Assembly: GCA_037127315.1 (NCBI GenBank)
Contig: JBBBDQ010000420.1
Span: 3,630,001-3,694,000, forward strand
Reading direction: 5' to 3'
DNA length: 64,000 bases
Origin: Ascarosepion bandense
Lineage: Eukaryota; Mollusca; Cephalopoda; Sepiida; Sepiidae
The first letter of the stretch is position 1. Every line of letters starts with the position of its first letter. Shown here one piece after another: positions 41,522-51,289 of this stretch. Under the pieces are notes generated by a model that saw nothing but the letters and a program-made list of their open reading frames with translations, was not told where the DNA came from and ran no database searches. Position numbers and translations under genes: made by a program.

Positions 41522-42457
41522 AAATCTAGAAAATAAAATAATTAATGACAACAATAAACCTTCTATATATGTAAGATATATAGATGACATCTTTGTTTTA
41601 GCTAAGAATATCGATCAAATTAAATATCTTAAAAACAAATTTGAAAGTCACTCTGTCCTCAAATTTACATTAGAACTTAATATTAATAACAAACTCCCAT
41701 TCCTTGATGTATTCATTGATTCTAGCACACATAAATTTACTACTTCTCTATATACCAGCCCCAACAAATTCGTGTCTTCTTAATTATAATAGTGAAGATG
41801 TCCCCAACTGATAAGAGCTTACTTCAACTTTCCCTGTTCAAAATCTATAACTATGAAATTACACAACATTACAAACACTGTGATAATAATAATAATGGTT
41901 TACATCAAAATAAACGCATTATATTAACTATACTATTGCAACTTAAATACATAATAATTATAAACAAGATGAAAACTCTCAAAAACATAATACGTAGAAA
42001 TGTTAAACCAGTCGAAAGTAATAATCAAATTAAATTCATTATATATTATAAAAAGTTTAAAACAATTGACCTCATAGTCTATAATAACCCAACAGGCACT
42101 AAACTAAATTCTTTACAAAAAACCAATGTAGTGTACCAATTTACATGCCCATTCAGAGATTGCATCTCTGATACTACTCAAAAACCTAGTACATATATTG
42201 GTTTTACCACAACCACGCTCTCCCGTAGACTTACATGTCATCTTTCTGATCAGAGTACTATTAAACAACATTTCTCTGAAAAACATAAACATGTAGGTAA
42301 TATCAGACAGATTTTGGTCAACAATACGGTGATCCTTACTCATACACACAGTAAGAGGAACCTGCAGATATTGGAGGCCATGTACATCAAATCAAAACAA
42401 CCAACACTCAATAAAATCAACTTTAAAACAGGAAATAACATATTACATTGCATTTGA
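41522..42457 (+). pseudogene. Penelope-like RT and GIY-YIG endonuclease, right arm
   Basis: Mirror of the left arm. YVRYIDDIFVLAKN with YIDD at 41577-41588, then a stop near 41780 where TTSLYTSPNKFVSS departs from the left arm. From 41792 an open frame of 221 residues contains the linker and the GIY-YIG block (VVYQFTC, STYIGFTTTTLSRRLTCHLS, HFSEKHKH). It ends GNNILHCI at 42457. The GIY-YIG segment is identical in protein sequence to the left arm. In PLEs the RT copies the RNA and GIY-YIG supplies the nick. It lacks the RT fingers, so it is inactive alone. Confidence 0.85.
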
Positions 42458-42638
42458 CTAGATGGTTTTGTTGTCATTTCGCGCTATCCCGTGGTGTGAC
42501 GTCATAAAACCGCATCGCAAACTTAAGAACTGCGTTTATTATTTTTGGTAACTATTGCCGTTGCCAAGCGGAGTTTTATGTCAACACAAAATAAAATCGT
42601 CGGTGATGGTGGATTTTATAATATTTCAGTTTAAACTA

Positions 42639-42678
42639 CCTCTCTGAAGATGGCTCATGTGAGCCGAAAGCTTAGAAG
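42639..42678 (+). ncRNA. PLE-linked hammerhead motif, right arm
   Basis: Stem I CCUCU/AGAAG (four of five pairs), core CUGAAGA (42644-42650), bulged U, stem II GGCUC/GAGCC with loop AUGU, GAAA (42666-42669), palindromic AGCU stem III, cleavage triplet CUU ending at 42673. It lies between the GIY-YIG stop codon (42457) and the N-terminal ORF of the next PLE copy, where hammerheads have been described in Penelope-like elements. The very short stem III suggests action as a dimer. Confidence 0.65.
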
Positions 42679-42840
42679 AAAACCAATAAATAATTATCCA
42701 AATGTTGGAGAATTTTTGTCTTTATTTTCAACTGAAATTAAAGCAAAAATACGACGTTTAGAACGGCTCATGATTAAACATAATAGACATTCATTGTCTC
42801 TTATATTTAATAGCATATGTCTAGAAAATTACTTGCTGCC
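42650..42840 (+). pseudogene. PLE ORF N-terminus, right arm
   Basis: MAHVSRKLRRKPINNYPNVG, EFLSLFSTEIKAKIRRLERL, MIKHNRHSLSLIFNSI. The start codon overlaps stem II of the hammerhead motif. The reading is lost near 42815 and (TA)n begins at 42851, so only about 55 residues of the next tandem copy exist. Confidence 0.65.
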
Positions 42841-42846
42841 TCGATA

Positions 42847-42850
<4 letters not shown>

Positions 42851-42884
<34 letters not shown>
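42851..42884. repeat. (TA)n bordering the PLE palindrome
   Basis: TA array closing the right end of the PLE palindrome. Confidence 0.95.
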
Positions 42885-42887
<3 letters not shown>

Positions 42888-43145
42888 CTAATTATATATA
42901 TAATGACTCGCCACTCGTATTCAAAGAAATCCATCTACTAGGGCGACTAGCTAATCCATATTGCAGGTGCTTGCTTAGGCACAATTGTGTCTATTTAACA
43001 CACACCGAACCCACCTATGATATATACTGCCATAACGTTACGGTTTCTGGAAGAGAGTGCGTTATTTAGCGTGAACAACAGTCTGAACTCTGCCCAACTT
43101 GACTCAAAAGGTTTAGCTCAACCTGTGGTATGGATTTTAGGCACT

Positions 43146-43159
43146 TACACACACACACA

Positions 43160-43249
<90 letters not shown>
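43146..43249. repeat. (CA)n-(TA)n compound microsatellite
   Basis: CA array 43146-43213 merging into a TA array to 43249. Confidence 0.95.
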
Positions 43250-43252
<3 letters not shown>

Positions 43253-43264
43253 CTAATATAATTC

Positions 43265-43342
43265 AATATTTTCACGACACAGAATTTTCCATGTTTCGAA
43301 ATTATATTTTAACAATGATCCATCTTCAAAACTCTTGGAAAG
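43265..43342 (-). ncRNA. Degenerate hammerhead-like motif beside (TA)n
   Basis: Minus sense UUGAAGA, UGGAUCAUUG...AAUUUC, GAAACAUGG, then AUUCUGUGUC. ACA/UGU could form stem III before GUC, but the first core base is U and stem II is long and poorly paired. A (TA)n tract follows at 43249. Confidence 0.35.
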
Positions 43343-43477
43343 AAAATTTTCTTTAGTCACCCTTAAAAATTATTTTATTACCATAACATTTAGCTCCAAT
43401 TTTGTATTGAGCACTGTAAAACCATAAATAAACGTTAAAGAAAAGTAAATTTCTTATTGGTCTTTCTTACGTTATTG

Positions 43478-43479
43478 TA

Positions 43480-43566
<87 letters not shown>
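43478..43566. repeat. (TA)n and (GATA)n microsatellite
   Basis: TA array to about 43530 followed by GATA units to about 43565 and a GA-rich end. Confidence 0.95.
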
Positions 43567-43599
43567 GAAAGAGAGAGAGAAAGGAAGAGTCGTGTATTT

Positions 43600-44299
43600 G
43601 TGTATACCATTATGTTTCAAATCCAGCAGGTTCATGCAGGAAATGTATATGTTATGATTGCAGATAAGAATGTATGTGACTGTGCGTATTCGTTAAATTC
43701 ATATTATTGTATTCTTGAATTCTGTAGCACAAACTCCCACGTACCTATTAACATACAACCACATTTACGTTTGTTCCTCTATGTACGAAAGCAATTTAAT
43801 GTCATCGCATCTTTTTTTTTTTTTTTGCTTTCTGTAATTCTCATCTCATATATATATATATATATTCACTGGTCTATCGTCTGTTTAATGTCATTAACTC
43901 AGTGTCAGGCACTTATTACTTTGTGGATAAATTGAAATAAGTATTTGTTTCTATTCTATGTTTTCCGAACATCTGATATTTTGTTCCGAAAGACAATGCC
44001 AACGTCATATGTGTCAATCAATCAGAGGGGGAAAAACGAAATGGTAAGGATGTCAGAGTTGGATAACCTCCTTAATTAATGTCAATCCGCGCTGAAAATA
44101 AATTTTCTGTTTTCTTTATAAAAAATACGGACTACATGAAAAGAAATGTGAATCACAAATAGACCAACGCGTTTGACATCACTCAATTTATTATTTCATA
44201 TAACAGAATTTCACTCACAATGCTCAGCATCTTCAAATCCATGTTATCGTAAATCAATTCAGTTCATTCAAGCTTTTTATTATTCGATACGAATATGTT
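43600..44299. other. Unassigned stretch
   Basis: Poly-T at 43810-43826 and short (TA)n at 43849-43864. 44160-44240 holds CCAACGCGTTTGACATCACT and GCTCAGCATCTTCAAATCC, which in minus sense resembles a decayed hammerhead junction (UUGAAGA ... GAAA) too weak to call. Confidence 0.4.
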
Positions 44300-44460
44300 T
44301 TAATCAATTCACCCCAAGCAAGATGAAAATGCTTCTAAGACTCAAACTGTAAGTGAAAAAAAATGAAAATATTTTTTAAGGAATCAGAAACCCATTCTTA
44401 AAAAGTGTCTCCAATCCTGTTAAAAAGGCGAAACGAGAATTTTATTTATGAGTAAATAAT
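44300..44460 (-). mobile_element. LINE 3' tail plus 3' UTR module
   Basis: AATCAATTCACCCCAAGCAA is the CR1/Jockey-group tail in minus sense. It is followed by a decayed UTR module (AAGGAATCAGAAACCCATTC, CCAATCCTGTTAAAAAGGCG). Confidence 0.55.
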
Positions 44461-44644
44461 TTTTTTTTTCGCCGTTGCTGAAAAAGTCAGAATTTCCTTG
44501 TAGAAATGGCTATCCAACGGATTTAAATATCGAAATATTTTTATTTTATATATATTGCTCATTCAATAATGAATTAGAGCACACTAGCTATTGGGCGTGT
44601 GTAATGATATACGCGCTAAAAGGTCTGCTTTCTTCTACCGGACG

Positions 44645-44704
44645 CTCGTGGCCCAGAGGTAGAATCGTCGGGTTTCAATCTCGGGTTAGGAAGCGGTCGG
44701 AATC
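44645..44704 (+). repeat. tRNA-like segment upstream of a hammerhead motif
   Basis: GTGGCCCAGAGGTAGAATCG fits a Pol III A box and GGTTTCAATCTCGGG resembles a B box, but they are closer together than in a true tRNA. No cloverleaf can be closed, so it is not a tRNA gene; it may be a tRNA-derived SINE head. Confidence 0.45.
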
Positions 44705-44748
44705 TAACCGTATTGATGAGCTGCGAAATAGATCTGTCTGCGGCTATA

Positions 44749-44755
<7 letters not shown>
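44705..44755 (+). ncRNA. Hammerhead-like motif upstream of a PLE
   Basis: UUGAUGA core (44713-44719; consensus C replaced by U), minimal stem II within GCUGC, GAAA (44725-44728), stem III AUAG/CUAU (44728-44731 with 44744-44747), cleavage-like AUA. A (TA)n array follows directly and then PLE coding sequence in the same orientation, the expected position for a PLE pseudo-LTR ribozyme. Confidence 0.45.

Positions 44756-44807
<52 letters not shown>
44749..44807. repeat. (TA)n microsatellite
   Basis: About 29 TA units between the hammerhead-like motif and the PLE coding relic. Confidence 0.95.
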
Positions 44808-44812
<5 letters not shown>

Positions 44813-44829
44813 AGATTAGATATTACTTA

Positions 44830-45785
44830 CAAAGGCGAAATTAACACATCATTGCAAATTTCTGCGTGCCTGTATCGATAATCGTGTCTGTCCCTCCTCT
44901 ATTCTGTTTAGATTTAGAAGAGCTAGACTACATCCAGGCCTTAAGCTTAAAGAAATCTTCGTGAAGGATTCTATTCAGTTTTATAAAAGTAGAATCCAGC
45001 AGCTGGCCTGTTCTTTGATTATTCTTTGGAGGGAATGTCTCAATTCGTTGTCATTTTTTGATTGAATTAGTTTCTTTCGGTTAGTCGGTTTGTCACAGGA
45101 CAAAGATTTAAATCGACTATCAAAGTCCACATTACGATATTTAATTTGTAAGCGAATTGGACATAATGAAAAACCAGTTTCTCAGGGTTTTGTTTCCAGT
45201 TATTCTTCATACGAGCCATCTCAGCTAGAACTGAATATTCTTTCTCATAGCCTCGATTATTGCATTTCATTTAGGCTTCCTGATTAATTTCTTTTTCAGA
45301 ATTTAAGGTCCTATCTTCGTGGATCTATCGGCTTGCTCCTTGTTCTTTAGACTCAGTTTGTAATATTAAGGCAACCCTTAATAGTTTGGCACATACTTAT
45401 GCCAGTACCCCTGTTTCCAAATGGAATAGACAGCACCGGTGAGTTGTTAAGAGTTTAAAAATAATAACAATCTTGTTATTACTCGTCCAGATCAGGGTTC
45501 TAGTGTGGTCTTGTTGAATCATTCTGATTATTTCTTCAAAATGCATTCTATTCTTGGCGAGAATTGTAAGTTTTTTTTTCGTTGGGGCCGGTTGAGACAC
45601 ATGACCGCACTATTGAAGTCGAAGAAAAGTTTCACATGTTGGTTGGGTTAAACAGGGTTTCCTAACATCAGAGGTTTCTTCTGATATGAGATCTACAGGG
45701 TCTATTCGTCCCCGTCTTTTTGGTTTGCCAAAAAATCCATAAATAGAATGTACCTCTACGATCAATAATTGTTGTAAAAAGATAA
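44830..45785 (+). pseudogene. Penelope-like element RT, N-terminal relic
   Basis: Plus-strand frames: YKGEINTSLQISACLYR, FRRARLHPGLKLKEIFVKDS, IQFYKSRIQQLACSLIILWR. Later TYASTPVSKWNRQ, then (45465-45570) NIVITRPDQGSGVVLLNHSD and YFSKMHSILGEN, the PLE motif normally read as VITKPDKGxGVVxMxRxDY. Then HDRTIEVEEKF and STGSIRPRLFGLPKIHK (45683-45740) followed by NVPLRSI, the highly characteristic PLE RT motif PRLYGLPKIHKxxVPLRPI. Stops and frameshifts are frequent. The sequence ends after that motif, so the RT palm (YxDD) and GIY-YIG are missing. It has a different sequence from the 40-42.8 kb PLE. Confidence 0.8.
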
Positions 45786-46190
45786 AACTAATGAGGTTCA
45801 TCAAATGAGGGTCAAACTGACGTGATAAATGAAACAATGCTGACTTGAAAAAACAAAAAACGCTCACGGGTAACAGAGCTTTCGTGAAAATGATAAGAAC
45901 GTATGTTAACGTGATAAAACAATTAACACTGACATAATAATAAATACATCCACTAAGGTAGTAAGAGAACATACACTGACACGTCAGTGAGAATACACTG
46001 ACGTTTTAAGAGAATATAGAGTGGCGTAATTTATACACTAGATCACTTATGACTGAATAATGTAATCGATCCTCAATGGCTAATCCATACGTTAGAACTT
46101 GCGCCATATCTAAGAATATTACATTAGAATGACATGATAAAAGACAATATACTGGTATAATAAAGAAACAAATAATAAACAAATGCGAAG
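45786..46190. other. Unassigned stretch
   Basis: Short repeated phrases such as ACACTGACACGTCAGTGAGA (45974-45993) and ACTGACGTTTTAAGAGAA. No gene recognised. Confidence 0.4.
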
Positions 46191-46194
46191 AGAA

Positions 46195-46365
46195 ACACTG
46201 AATTCCAAACCGTTGACTGTAAAGGGATGTGAACCGGACGATGGAATAATCTATTTTTACTGAAGAAAAAAGAATACATAATTAAATAGTAAATAAAATT
46301 TCAGAGATTAGCCAGAGAAGTCAGAAATATAGAGTTGAAGTAGTAAAAGAAACTACTTTACAATC
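46195..46365 (-). repeat. LINE 3' UTR-type modules
   Basis: GGGATGTGAACCGGACGATG and the linker AAAATTTCAGAGATTAGCCA resemble the spaced modules at 20125-20645. Confidence 0.5.
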
Positions 46366-46454
46366 TTTATTAAGAATACATGACGATTCATAGATGGGGT
46401 ATTAAGGAGGGTGCCATTATAAAAAGAATTGAATATACTTGAATATATTTTAAG

Positions 46455-46770
46455 TAGTCAGTCAGTAAAGTGCCATACGTGATACACGCTTGGGCGATCA
46501 TGTCTCGAAAGAGACATGACTGACTGGGCAGAAGATTATTCCGCAGTAGGTTGCCATTGCTTTCTGCGGTAGACTGGTTGCCGACCAAGGCTATAGAACC
46601 CAATCTGTCCTCTTATTTAACCCATAACTGGAAGGAATAGACGGATTAATACCTTTCCCAGGGGTATTTGCGCGTAAGTGAAGACAATGAATTCAGCTGG
46701 AATTCGAACTCGGGTCTCCGATTTCTCGTTCCGAGTCGATATCCACTGCACCACAACGCACATATTGCAA
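46455..46770 (-). mobile_element. Full-length tRNA-headed SINE
   Basis: Minus-oriented: tail AGTCAGTCAGTAAAGTGCC, CTTGGGCGATCATGTCTCGA, CATGACTGACTGGGCAGAAG, body, B box GGAATTCGAACTC, head CGATATCCACTGCACCACAA and CGCACAT. All parts are present. Confidence 0.95.
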
Positions 46771-46866
46771 AAAACCTTTTCAACGAAAAGAAATAATGCA
46801 GTTTTTGTTGTATATCAATTTGTTGATGACGATTAGTATTTCTTTAAAATGACCAGTACTGTTGTA

Positions 46867-48128
46867 ACACATCTCTCAATAAGACCCGGACCTGACATAT
46901 AGATAGCTTCACTAAAAGAAAATCCATATGATTTTTATGAGATACTCATCTTCAAATGTCACGTGACAAAATTTGGGCCCAATCGAAGTTTACAAATTAC
47001 TGTTATTTAAGTGAAGCTACTGTCGTAAATTTTCAAAACAATGGAAAAATCTGAAATTTGTGTGTTGATAAAGCATTGCTTTCTGATGGAAAAAAATATA
47101 GTTCATGCAAAGCATTGGCTTGATAAATGCTATTTGAACTTTAGATACTACGCCTTAACAATGTGTAAGAGGTGGTATACTGATTTTAAATGCGTCGTTC
47201 AGACACAAATGATGCTGAACGCTCAGGTCTCCCAAAATCAGCAGTTGTCCCGGAAAACACGAAGAAAATCCACAAACTCATTTTGGCCGATCGTAAATTG
47301 AAGTTGCGTGAGATAGCAGAGGAGTTGAACATATCAGAAGGCAGTGTATTCATCATTTTGCATGAACATTTGTCAATGAGAACGTTATATTCAAAGTGGG
47401 TGCCATGTTTTCTCACAGTCGATCATAAACAACAATCGTCGATGATTCACATCGTTGTTTGCAACTGTTTAAACGCAGCAAGAAGTGTTTTGAGTAAATA
47501 TGTGACAATGGATAAAACATGTGTCGCAACTTCACTCCGGAGTCAAATCGGCAGTCAGCTGAGTGGACAGCAGCAGCTGAAAGCCGTCCAAAGCGACCAA
47601 AGACGCAAACATCAGCAGGCAATGTTTTTGCCTCTGTATTTTGGTATTTTGTTCATTGATTACCTTGAGAAAAGAGGAACCATCAATAGCGAATATTATA
47701 TAAGATTATTGGTGCATTTGAAGGAAGAAAAACGGCCAGAAATTAAGAAAAATGTTATCTTTCACCAAGACAACGCACCGGGTCACAAGTCGATAGCAAC
47801 GATGGCAAAACTACATGAATTGCACTCCGAATTGTTTCCGCATCCACCCTATTCTTCAGATCTGACCACCAGCAACTACTGGCTGTTTGCAGACCTCAAA
47901 AGAATGCTCCGGGGAAAGAGATTTGGCTCCAATGAAGAAGTGATATCGGAAACTGAGGCGTATTTTGAGGTCAGCGACAAATCTTTCTACAAAAATGGCA
48001 TTGAATCGTTAGAGAAGCGTTGGAATCAGTGTATCATCTTGAAAGAGACTATGTTGATGCATAAAGTCGAATTTCGCCTAAAAGTTGTGTTTTAATTAGT
48101 TAAGCCCGAGATATATTGAATGATGTGT
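46867..48128 (+). mobile_element. Full-length mariner transposon (1,262 bp)
   Basis: Terminal inverted repeats ACACATCTCTCAATAAGACC (46867 on) and, at the right end in minus sense, ACACATCATTCAATATATCT are roughly 80% matched over about 25 bp. Each end is flanked by TA (46865-46866 and 48129-48130), the mariner target site. The length is normal for a mariner. It encloses the transposase pseudogene at 47041-48095. Confidence 0.8.
47041..48095 (+). pseudogene. Mariner transposase (DD34D), catalytically dead
   Basis: From ATG 47041: MEKSEICVLIKHCFLMEKNI and a first helix-turn-helix with RWYTDFKC. A frameshift near 47185 leads to RSDTNDAERSGLPKSAVVPE, then LREIAEELNISEGSVFIIL (second helix-turn-helix). 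The first catalytic Asp is in YVTMDKTCV. A segment between two compensating indels (about 47530-47640) is out of frame. Then GILFIDYLEKRGTINSEYY, IFHQDNAPGHKSIATMAKLH (second Asp) and PHPPYSSDLTTSNYWLFADL follow. The third catalytic residue, Asp in PSDYxLF, is Asn here (codon AAC at 47874-47876). About 350 codons, as usual. Confidence 0.9.
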
Positions 48129-48389
48129 TATACTCTATACCAAGACGACGAAAATTAAGCCGCTACCAAATCGATGTATTTACCGCATATCCTTTGATGA
48201 AAGAACAATTATTAATTTGACGACAGCGTCACTTGTCATCTTCTTTCTTATAAAATCATCATTTTTTTATAAAAATAATTAATTTTTTTCCAACGCCATG
48301 AAGTGGTTTACCTCTGCCGTTTTTACAAATACTTTTATGGCAATTGTTTGGTTGATCGCTTCGCTATAAGACTTAGACTATACGAATTT

Positions 48390-48640
48390 TATGCGTTGTG
48401 GTGTAATTGATATCGACCCAGAATGAAAACTCGGAGAACCAATTTCGAATTTTAGTTGAATTCGCTGCATTCACTTACGTGCAAATACCACTGAGAAAAT
48501 TATTAATTCATCTCTTCTCCCCCCAGCTATGCGTTGAATAGTTGGACAGATTGTGTGCTCTAGACTTGGTTGGCAACTAGTCTACTGTAAAAAAGCGTGT
48601 ATCCCTTATGGCACCTAACTGACTGACTAATTTAACAACA
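48390..48640 (+). mobile_element. SINE with internal deletion
   Basis: Head TGCGTTGTGGTGTAATTGAT, B-box region AATTTCGAATTTT, body TGGCAACTAGTCTACTGTAA. The stretch between the TACTG(C)GG region and AGCGTGTATCCCTTATGGCA is deleted; the tail is CCTAACTGACTGACT. Confidence 0.85.
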
Positions 48641-49690
48641 AAATCTCATGAATTTTTAGTTGAATAGGCAAAATCTTATCGTTCTACGATAAGGTTTTTT
48701 TCTCGCACCTCTCACTGTTGGAACTCTTTTCCAGCTCCATGCTTTTCGGTTAACTTTGGCTTTCAAAACATTAAATACAATGTTGTTATTTACTTTCATT
48801 CTGTTTACCTTTTTACTGTTCACGATCTTTTATATTATTTTCTATTTTCTAATTCTTTGACACCCAGGAACTCTTGTGCCTTAGTGGCTTTACTGCCTTG
48901 CTTTGAGTAAATTCGATAAAAAAAACAAAAAACAACAGGGACTAAATAACCAACAAAATCTTGAACACCAGCTATAAATACAGGTGCCTCAATGCTGCTT
49001 AGTACTCCATACCAGGAAATTAAGACTAAATAGGCCGTAAAACATGAGTGCAATTAAACCAGAAAACAGAATTCTTATGCATGCACCCACACATACTTAC
49101 CGATATACTTGCGTGCGTACGGCTTCTGGTATTCTACGTATTAACGCGCAGTAATATACGTACAAAGAGGTTTAATCACAACAATGTTTTGAAGGGGAAG
49201 CATATATGTAATACAAGTTCGTGCGCAGTCATGGAACCTTTGATTTGTGGCAATTGATGCCACTCCGACACGAACTAGATGTGCCGTGTTCTTAGTTTTC
49301 CGGATGTTGCAGGCGATTCAACAATCTACGCTTCTTTTCCTGTACACATACAAAAACGTCTGAATCGATTAACCTTGAAACAACAAAAACATACAAATAT
49401 CAAATCCGGGAAAACCTATGGCCAAACAAAATCATTAAACCATCATTATCTTATCAGTGCCCAAAGTCAAATATCATTAAACATGTTAATCATCTTTCCA
49501 TTTTTTTTTTTTTTTTTTTTTTACTTATTTTCTTATCTTATCTTAATCTGGTAAATGTCGACAAGCCTGAATCACCCAATCAGGATCGAGATAACAGCGC
49601 CGCAATAACAACTTGATGCATATATGGGCAGGAGCTGACAAGTCTTCACTTCCCAGTTTCTATAGAGTCCACAAGCGCCACCGCGTCCTT
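48641..49690. other. Unassigned stretch with poly-T
   Basis: 48785-49050 and 49050-49560 hold no recognisable gene. 48888-48922 (TTACTGCCTTGCTTTGAGTA) resembles the CR1/Jockey-group 3' tail. There is a T22 run at 49501-49522. Confidence 0.4.
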
Positions 49691-49694
49691 GTGG

Positions 49695-50050
49695 GTGACA
49701 AATTATTTTCCACTCTGTAACTCATTTCTCACGAACGAAGAGCCTATCTCGATTTCTATTTCCGTGAAAGGTGTTCAGACGAACTACATATCATTTCTAA
49801 CCTTCACAATTAAGACGCACCATGCTAGGCACATTGTAGCGAACCACCCTCATTACATTCGTATTCAATTGGTGAGATGTAAGTCCAGCTCGAGTCGATG
49901 TTTTTTCCGATCACAGCAATCTTAACTTGTTCAATTCTATGATTAACCTTTATCTTCCCTACATACCCGCATAAACTCTGTCTTTTACTCTGTAATTCTT
50001 CACCTCCTGGGGATTACGATAAACCAAACCCGGTAGCAAGGTCTGATTGG
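49695..50050 (+). pseudogene. LINE C-terminal fragment
   Basis: Plus-strand THHARHIVANHPHYIRIQLV then RCKSSSSRCFFRSQQS resembles the conserved segment just before the LWNSLP block of CR1/Jockey-type LINEs. The following codons are frameshifted and the LWNSLP motif is not readable. The 3' part contains TTACTCTGTAATTCTTCACC. Low certainty about the family. Confidence 0.45.
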
Positions 50051-50276
50051 GAGGTTTTGAGCATTGTGGAACCCCCACTTAACTGCTGTCGTTCCCATAT
50101 TCACTCTGTCTCGACGTAGTAACACTTGTTAGAGTTCCAGCTATGGGCAAATAGTTAACCCCTAAACTGGAGTTGGTCCTGAGTATGAAGACAAAATGCA
50201 ACCGGCAGAAAGACAACTGATTAGAAGATTTTGAGGGTCGCGAAGCCATTTTTTAATTGTTTCTGTTTCCAGGCCT

Positions 50277-50625
50277 GGATGTGCGTTGTAGTGCATGGAT
50301 GTGCGTTGTGGGGTAAGATATGCGTTGTGGTGCAGTGGATATGTACTCGGAACGACAAATCGTTATGCCGAGTTCGAATTCCAGTTGAATTCCTTGGATT
50401 CACTTACACACAAATACCATTGGGAAAGGTATTAATCCGTCTCTTTCCACTAGTTATGAGTTAATTAATAGGACAGGTTGGGTTCTAGAGCTTTGACTGG
50501 CAACCAGTCTACCGTAGAAATTAATGGCAACCTACTGCGGGATAATCTTCTGCCCAGTCAGTCATGTCTGTTTCGAGACATGATCGCCCAAGCGTGTTTC
50601 ACGTATGGCACTTAACTGACTTCCA
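50277..50625 (+). mobile_element. SINE with tandemly repeated head start
   Basis: GGATGTGCGTTGTAGTGCAT, then GGATGTGCGTTGTGGGGTAA, then TATGCGTTGTGGTGCAGTGG: three stuttered copies of the first 20 bp or so of the tRNA-like head precede a complete body (B box GAGTTCGAATTCC at 50370-50382, GCGGGATAATCTTCTGCCCA) and tail TGGCACTTAACTGACT. Confidence 0.9.
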
Positions 50626-50727
50626 GGCCTATTCTGGTTAGCATTTGTTAGCGTCCCAGTTATTGGGGAAAAATTAACCACCAAACTGGGTTCTTTACAG
50701 GATGAAAGTAGGAAATATCTTTTTTAG

Positions 50728-50910
50728 TAAAAATACCGTCAGTACATTTTTGAAGAAAAAAAAATTACCAGCAATACATTTATGAAGAAAAAATATTACC
50801 AGTAATACATTTTTGAGTTAAATGTTATCAGCAGTACATTTTTGTAAAAACAAATATTACCAGTATTTCATTTTTGAAAAAAATACCTGTAATATATTTG
50901 ACTCTTGACA
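50728..50910 (+). repeat. Degenerate tandem repeat, period about 36-40 bp
   Basis: Five to six units of the type AATATTACCAGTAATACATT then TTTGAAGAAAA. Confidence 0.75.
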
Positions 50911-51024
50911 AAAACCTCTTTACAAAAATACGTCAATAAAACCTGATCTACAAATCATACATATTTTATTCATACAAAACCGTCCTAAATATCTTGTCAG
51001 CATTAAATTACCAACTAGGGTTGA

Positions 51025-51110
51025 TATGCTGTAAAACATAATAACTCAAATCTCTATCTCGAATGGCTCTCGATTCTTGTACAGGGTGAACATTATTTTA
51101 AAAAAATGAT
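51025..51110 (+). mobile_element. LINE 3' tail (second family)
   Basis: AATCTCTATCTCGAATGGCT, CTCGATTCTTGTACAGGGTG, AACATTATTTTAAAAAAATG. Same tail as at 14810 and 22745. Confidence 0.65.
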
Positions 51111-51289
51111 TAGCACTTTAGACTACTCCCTGGCGAGGTGCCCTCGGTGTTTACTATGCTCAGCATAGTCTGCCTACTGAAAATCTATTTTGCAGCACTG
51201 TGCTTTTTCCTGCTGAACTAGCTCCTTAATCATTGCCTAACAACGTCTATTGTTCTTTGAACTGTGAGTTTCAGTAATTTAGCTTCTAA

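Larger units (their letters stand above)
40143..42817. repeat. 2.7-kb palindrome of two head-to-head Penelope-like elements
   Basis: Centre between 41521 and 41522 (TTTCTAGATTT / AAATCTAGAAA). Left arm is about 1,379 bp, right arm about 1,296 bp. The inner 240 bp and the outer 730 bp or so of each arm look nearly identical. The right arm is deleted and diverged between about 41760 and 42090. Outer ends TGCTATTAAATATAAGAGAC / GTCTCTTATATTTAATAGCA abut (TA)n tracts. Confidence 0.9.

Noticed and set aside
44645..44704. tRNA gene
   Set aside because: A and B boxes are too close and no acceptor stem or cloverleaf can be closed.
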